Both the position numbers and the translations under genes were made by a program. From positions 1 to 8,348 of the forward strand of contig JAQUNE010000055.1 in NCBI GenBank assembly GCA_028717765.1: a stretch of DNA of 8,348 nucleotides, read 5' to 3'. The notes beneath the pieces were generated by a model that was given only the letters and a program-made list of their open reading frames with translations, made no database searches and was not told the DNA's origin. Shown here piece by piece: positions 5,030 through 8,348 of this stretch (within the stretch, counting starts at the first letter, position 1; each line of letters begins with the position of its first letter). This stretch comes from Candidatus Omnitrophota bacterium (lineage in GTDB: Bacteria > Omnitrophota > Koll11 > Gygaellales > Profunditerraquicolaceae).

Positions 5030-7242
5030 TTGATTTCTACACGAAAAACCTGTTGGGTGGTTCCACCTTTGCCATCTTTGGCAATTGCTTTGATGAGATG
5101 TATCCCCGTATCTTCGGCCCTTGCCTGATAAGAAAATTCTCCGTTTAACCCGTTGAAATCTACGCCGCTTAATAATTCGTTACTAGGTGCAGCAACTATA
5201 TTATAGACCAGTTCATCTCCATCAGGATCTGTAGCAGTTAATTTCAAGCGCAAGGTTTGGCCGGTTTTTAAGGTTATGGTATTTTCTATTAGGGAAAAAG
5301 CGCTTGCATCAATACTCGCGCTGATGCGCATTACCGGAGGGTTATTCGGGATGAGCAATTGGGGATGGTATTGATCAACACCCAGGTTAACAGCGCCATC
5401 GCCTAAAGGATATTGGTATCCGTCCGCGTTAGAAGGTTCTTGATCGCTGACAATTGTCATTGCTTTTACTGGTAGATTATTTGGGCCTACAAAAGGAGTA
5501 AAGCGGTTAGGAATTTCTTTTCCGTCATACTCAAAGAACCATTCATAATTCCCAGCATCCTTATCAACGTTAAGCTGTAGGATCGTATATTCTTTGCCAT
5601 ATTCCAATTCCTGGGGATTATTTATCGAGGCTCCAAAAATACCGCTTTTATAATAGATATTACGGTAGCCATCCTCTTTACGGCAGGAAATTTTCCAAAC
5701 TTTTCCTTCTTCTCCGATAAGCGCGATAGTAATGGGTTTTCCTTTTACCGCAATATAAGGAATTGCCGCGCTAAATCCTAAGGTAGTGGCATCCTGCGCG
5801 GAGGGAAAATAATTTTCATAACCTTTTGTTTTTCTGATTGTAGCAATTAATTCGTCCGAGATGCGTATTGCCTTGCCGCGTAAAGTACGGCCTGCATTGT
5901 ATTGCAGGTATTTTGGCATGTAAAAGCGGCGGATACTTTCGCTAAACGGGGTTATTCTTTCTGATTTGACTAATTTTTCTAGGGTGTTGAGGTAATCGGA
6001 ACTCGGGTCTTCAAAAGCATGCCCAAAGCAATAACCCAGGATAGTCATATGCGGTACTTTTTCTTCTTTAAGCAGATTATCGAATTCCATGAGATACGGC
6101 AAAGGCATATAGGCGTCGTGTGTGCCATCGCTAATGAGGACTCTTTTCGTTTTCAGCGATTTTAATAACTGCGGCTGTGAGAAATAGCCGAAGGCGGATT
6201 TACTATCAGCCTGTTCTCTAGTGTCAGCAGACAAGGTAATCCTGCAGGCCGCGCTAACTTTTTCTTCTCTAGTTAATATTTTTGGCGGATTATTCTCTAA
6301 GTTTTTATAGGAATAGCTATAGGCGTCTTTGGCGTTAAGCATTTTATTCAAGACATACGTTAATGACGGATAGGTGGATAATGAAAGGCCCAGCATTGAG
6401 CCTGTTTTTATGGGCGGCACAAAAGCATGTATGGCTAATACGTTGTAAGCGTACCCATTTGGATTCGCCCCCCAGATTAAGGCAGTATGGCCTGCCCTTG
6501 AGCCACCAAGAGTAATGACCTTTTTTATATCTGCTCCGTATCCAGCGAGGACATCTTTCAGGAAACCGCCAATATCATTTAAGGCATTAGTATTAGTTCC
6601 TACAGCTTCCCTGCCTCCGCAGTTTGATTCTACAAGAATAAAGCCTTCTTTGTATGTTTTATACAGCTTTGCCTGTAAGACGGTGTAATGGGCAAACGTA
6701 TTTGGCTTATGATACATACTGTTATTATCGCTGCCATACCCTTGGCCCATTAGTACTACCGGATAACTTTTTAGAGGCGACCAGTAAGGAGGAAACGATA
6801 CTGTAAATAAGCTGGAACCATAGATAATATTATTGAGGATCTGTAAATTAGGGTGATTCTCTAGAAGGTAATTCCTCCCCCCTGTTTTTTGGGCAGGGTT
6901 AAAATTAAGGATATCGCAATGGATGCCGGCATTTAAGAATATACTATGTTCGAAATCTTTGATCTGGCCAGAGCTTATTGCGTTATATGCGGTGTTTTGG
7001 TTATGGTAATTGTTATACGCGGGCGCGATATTGTCATTAAAGGGATGGCCTTCTTTCTCTAAATTCCTCCACCTGAAGTCCGCATCTTTCCCCTCGTAAG
7101 GGCAAAACTGCCCTGCTTTTTTAGCGCTAAAATGAGTGGTGATGTATTTAGGCAGCCGGGGTTCTTCAGAAAAAGCGGGCTTTAAGAAGGCCAACGCTGG
7201 AATTAAAATAAGAATCAATGCTATGCTGCGCAGTTTTCCCAT
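5026..7242 (-). CDS. Secreted alpha/beta hydrolase with C-terminal cadherin/Ig-like domain
   Basis: A 738-residue exported putative esterase or peptidase-like hydrolase; substrate unknown. A signal peptide is clear: basic MGKLR, hydrophobic SIALILILIPALAFL, then likely cleavage after AFS (residue 25). Residues about 155-415 look like an alpha/beta-hydrolase core: strand and oxyanion region YPVVLMGQGYG (160-170), FILVESNCGG, nucleophile elbow TLGGSRAGHTAL with Ser248, acid loop ISDGTHDAYMPL with Asp376, and GYCFGHAF with His408. The elbow reads GxSxA rather than GxSxG. Residues about 430-630 are not recognised. Residues about 633-738 form a cadherin or putative-Ig fold (NNPPV, LTATDPDGDELVYNI, GEFSYQARAEDTGIHLIKAIAKDGKGG), which usually mediates binding in extracellular proteins. 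AGGGA (7250-7254) lies 7 bases before the ATG. It is 14 nt after the small upstream gene and overlaps dinB by 4 nt. Confidence 0.8.
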   Translation of the reverse strand: MGKLRSIALILILIPALAFLKPAFSEEPRLPKYITTHFSAKKAGQFCPYEGKDADFRWRNLEKEGHPFNDNIAPAYNNYHNQNTAYNAISSGQIKDFEHSIFLNAGIHCDILNFNPAQKTGGRNYLLENHPNLQILNNIIYGSSLFTVSFPPYWSPLKSYPVVLMGQGYGSDNNSMYHKPNTFAHYTVLQAKLYKTYKEGFILVESNCGGREAVGTNTNALNDIGGFLKDVLAGYGADIKKVITLGGSRAGHTALIWGANPNGYAYNVLAIHAFVPPIKTGSMLGLSLSTYPSLTYVLNKMLNAKDAYSYSYKNLENNPPKILTREEKVSAACRITLSADTREQADSKSAFGYFSQPQLLKSLKTKRVLISDGTHDAYMPLPYLMEFDNLLKEEKVPHMTILGYCFGHAFEDPSSDYLNTLEKLVKSERITPFSESIRRFYMPKYLQYNAGRTLRGKAIRISDELIATIRKTKGYENYFPSAQDATTLGFSAAIPYIAVKGKPITIALIGEEGKVWKISCRKEDGYRNIYYKSGIFGASINNPQELEYGKEYTILQLNVDKDAGNYEWFFEYDGKEIPNRFTPFVGPNNLPVKAMTIVSDQEPSNADGYQYPLGDGAVNLGVDQYHPQLLIPNNPPVMRISASIDASAFSLIENTITLKTGQTLRLKLTATDPDGDELVYNIVAAPSNELLSGVDFNGLNGEFSYQARAEDTGIHLIKAIAKDGKGGTTQQVFRVEIK

Positions 7243-7249
7243 ATTTTAT

Positions 7250-7254
7250 TCCCT
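7250..7254 (-). promoter_or_regulatory. Ribosome binding site for the secreted hydrolase
   Basis: Minus-strand AGGGA lies 7 bases before the ATG at 7242 and directly after the stop codon of the preceding small gene. It is the clearest Shine-Dalgarno site in the leftward operon and supports the chosen start, which also yields an intact signal peptide. Confidence 0.6.
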
Positions 7255-7256
7255 AA

Positions 7257-7562
7257 TTATACTATAATTTTATCCATCCGCCAGCCAAAGCTGGTATTAT
7301 TGAAGGAAATTTGGTAGAGATTGGTGCCGGAGTAAACGGAAAAAAAGCAGATAATTTCTTTACCGCGGCGCTCCTGCCATTGAAAGGTAATTTTTTCAAT
7401 TCTATACTCTTTATTTTTCCAGGTGAATGCGCGCGGATAAATCTTGGCGTGCTGAAATTCAGCCAGCACATTGATACTTTCGTTTAAGTTTGCGGGGTCT
7501 TCAATATCGCTAGTACCAGGAACGCGCCTGTCCCAGCGGGATTTGGGGTTAAAACCAGTCAT
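7257..7562 (-). CDS. Small conserved-looking protein, possibly DUF6504-like
   Basis: A 101-residue protein that I cannot place with certainty. No signal peptide, membrane segment or cysteine motif beyond one Cys. The first 25 residues are polar and Pro/Asp-rich (DRRVPGTSDIEDP). From about residue 33 on it has alternating hydrophobic and aromatic residues suggesting a small beta-fold: YPRAFTWKNKEYRIEKITFQW (42-62), ICFFSVYSG, LYQISFNN, GWRMDKIIV. The pattern 'P-x-x-F-x-W-x-x-x-x-Y-x-(V/I)' with a later Trp and a closing 'W-x-(L/M)-x-x-(I/V)' recalls DUF6504-type small proteins that often neighbour Y-family or DnaE2-type polymerases; this is recollection of pattern, not a search. It starts 4 bases after the SGNH-hydrolase stop without a Shine-Dalgarno, so it is likely coupled, and ends 14 nt before the secreted hydrolase. 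dinB lies in the same operon. Confidence 0.7.
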   Translation of the reverse strand: MTGFNPKSRWDRRVPGTSDIEDPANLNESINVLAEFQHAKIYPRAFTWKNKEYRIEKITFQWQERRGKEIICFFSVYSGTNLYQISFNNTSFGWRMDKIIV

Positions 7563-7566
7563 TTTA

Positions 7567-8348
7567 TCAGGGGATTAATTTTTCTGTTTTAAGGGTTTTG
7601 TAAATATATTCAGCTGATACTTTTAGGGCCGCGGCGTTTTTGTGGCTTTCGTCGTAAATATAATTTATGGAAACCTGCTGCGGGGTTAAATTCAAGCGGT
7701 TAAATTCATCGATCAAATCAATAAAAACTATATTGTGGGACGGGATACTTTTAACAATTTTATGCAAAGGCCCATAAGGATAATTTTCTCTAAAATCCTT
7801 CACCATAATACTTGAGGTGGGAAAAATCACTACTGCCAGTTTATTGTTTTTGGCTTTAACGTAATCAACCAACTCAAGGACCGCCTCCTTGACGTGATTA
7901 AAATACTTTGGCTGATGATAATAATAGTAATTATCGATTTCGTTCTTAATATTTAGGCGTTTTCTTTCCTTTTTAATCTGTGCTTTTCTAAAGGAATAAG
8001 CAAAATAGCGCGCCAAAGCGCTATGCCGGATAAGGAATGTTTTCTCAAAATAATATTCCCCGGGCTCCGGATCATTCAAACAATAGTTTAAAATTATTAG
8101 ATCAGGATTATATTTTATGCCTTTGGTCTTGAATTGTTCCAGCTCTTGTATGGTGCAATAACCTTCAACTCCGAAATTTAACACTTCATAATGCTTACCA
8201 GAAGAATTTTTATTTAAGATCTCCTGAAGTTGCGCGGCCAGGGTATCTTTTTCAGGGAGTAAAATTGATAAGGTTTCGGAATCCCCTAACATCACAATTC
8301 TAAAAGTATTGGCTGGTTTTTGTACAGGGTACTCTGGCCCGCGGAATC
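7567..8348 (-). CDS. SGNH/GDSL-family hydrolase, 5'-truncated at the window edge
   Basis: An esterase or acyl-transferase-type hydrolase, often involved in O-acetyl removal from or addition to surface polysaccharide; exact substrate unknown. The frame stays open to the right edge, giving 259 visible residues: the sequence before the block I motif reads FRGPEYPVQKPANTFRIVM, a normal lead-in for this family, so the GTG/ATG pair near 8295-8290 is internal, not the start. Seen: block I LGDSET with nucleophile Ser23, block II NFGVEGY (57-63), block III ILNYCLND with Asn91, and block V YDESH with Asp232 and His235, so all four catalytic blocks are present. A basic, Tyr-rich segment (about 105-150) has no clear assignment. 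Any N-terminal signal or membrane anchor lies outside the window. It is the first visible gene of the leftward four-gene unit, whose promoter is also outside. Confidence 0.88.
   Translation of the reverse strand, partial: FRGPEYPVQKPANTFRIVMLGDSETLSILLPEKDTLAAQLQEILNKNSSGKHYEVLNFGVEGYCTIQELEQFKTKGIKYNPDLIILNYCLNDPEPGEYYFEKTFLIRHSALARYFAYSFRKAQIKKERKRLNIKNEIDNYYYYHQPKYFNHVKEAVLELVDYVKAKNNKLAVVIFPTSSIMVKDFRENYPYGPLHKIVKSIPSHNIVFIDLIDEFNRLNLTPQQVSINYIYDESHKNAAALKVSAEYIYKTLKTEKLIP

Noticed and set aside
7262..7471. 69-codon minus-strand frame
   Set aside because: A second frame inside the 101-residue gene; the longer frame fits the operon spacing and shows a coherent aromatic pattern.
1..8348. 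CRISPR array, tRNA, rRNA, transposase, integrase, toxin-antitoxin or phage defence system
   Set aside because: No regularly spaced repeats, no cloverleaf or rRNA-like sequence, and no translated product with such motifs on either strand.

Overview
The window comes from a compact bacterial genome of moderate GC (AT-leaning by eye), with ATG starts, few obvious Shine-Dalgarno sites and genes packed within a few bases of each other. A sigma-54 regulatory block (enhancer-binding protein, PocR-type sensor, RpoN) next to a DUF134 protein, followed by an envelope or secretion-type gene set, fits an uncultivated Gram-negative-type lineage such as Omnitrophota or a relative. That placement is only an impression from gene content; no marker gene here proves it. 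There is no rRNA, tRNA, CRISPR array, transposase or integrase.

Left part (1-3119): sigma-54 signalling. A 5'-truncated NtrC-type activator (AAA+ domain with intact GAFTGA loop, plus Fis-type HTH) runs rightward. Its last codons overlap the start of a PocR-GAF sensor protein that has no output domain. Convergent to this pair, with stop codons 2 bases apart, is the complete sigma-54 factor rpoN. The two strands therefore carry the sigma factor, an activator for it and a candidate sensor partner for that activator.

Middle (3120-3877): a divergent intergenic region has a TATAAT box so close to the rpoN ATG that a leaderless message is likely, a 7-bp inverted repeat, and a good sigma-70-type promoter for a DUF134 (UPF0251) HTH protein. 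After DUF134 comes a 266-base stretch with no convincing gene but several short repeats, among them a 12-base tandem repeat and an 11-mer that also occurs, inverted, in the DUF134 leader.

Right part (3878-8348): four leftward genes in one tight unit (transcribed from the right edge toward 3878): a 5'-truncated SGNH/GDSL hydrolase, a 101-aa small protein that vaguely resembles the DUF6504-type proteins seen near Y-family polymerases, a secreted 738-aa alpha/beta hydrolase with a C-terminal cadherin/Ig-like domain, and a Y-family DNA polymerase (dinB type). Gaps are 4 nt, 14 nt and a 4-nt ATGA overlap, so the polymerase is probably translated by coupling to a secreted hydrolase. This mixed operon, and the output-less PocR-GAF protein beside a sigma-54 activator, are the most unusual aspects. 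I do not see a clearly new defence or mobile system.
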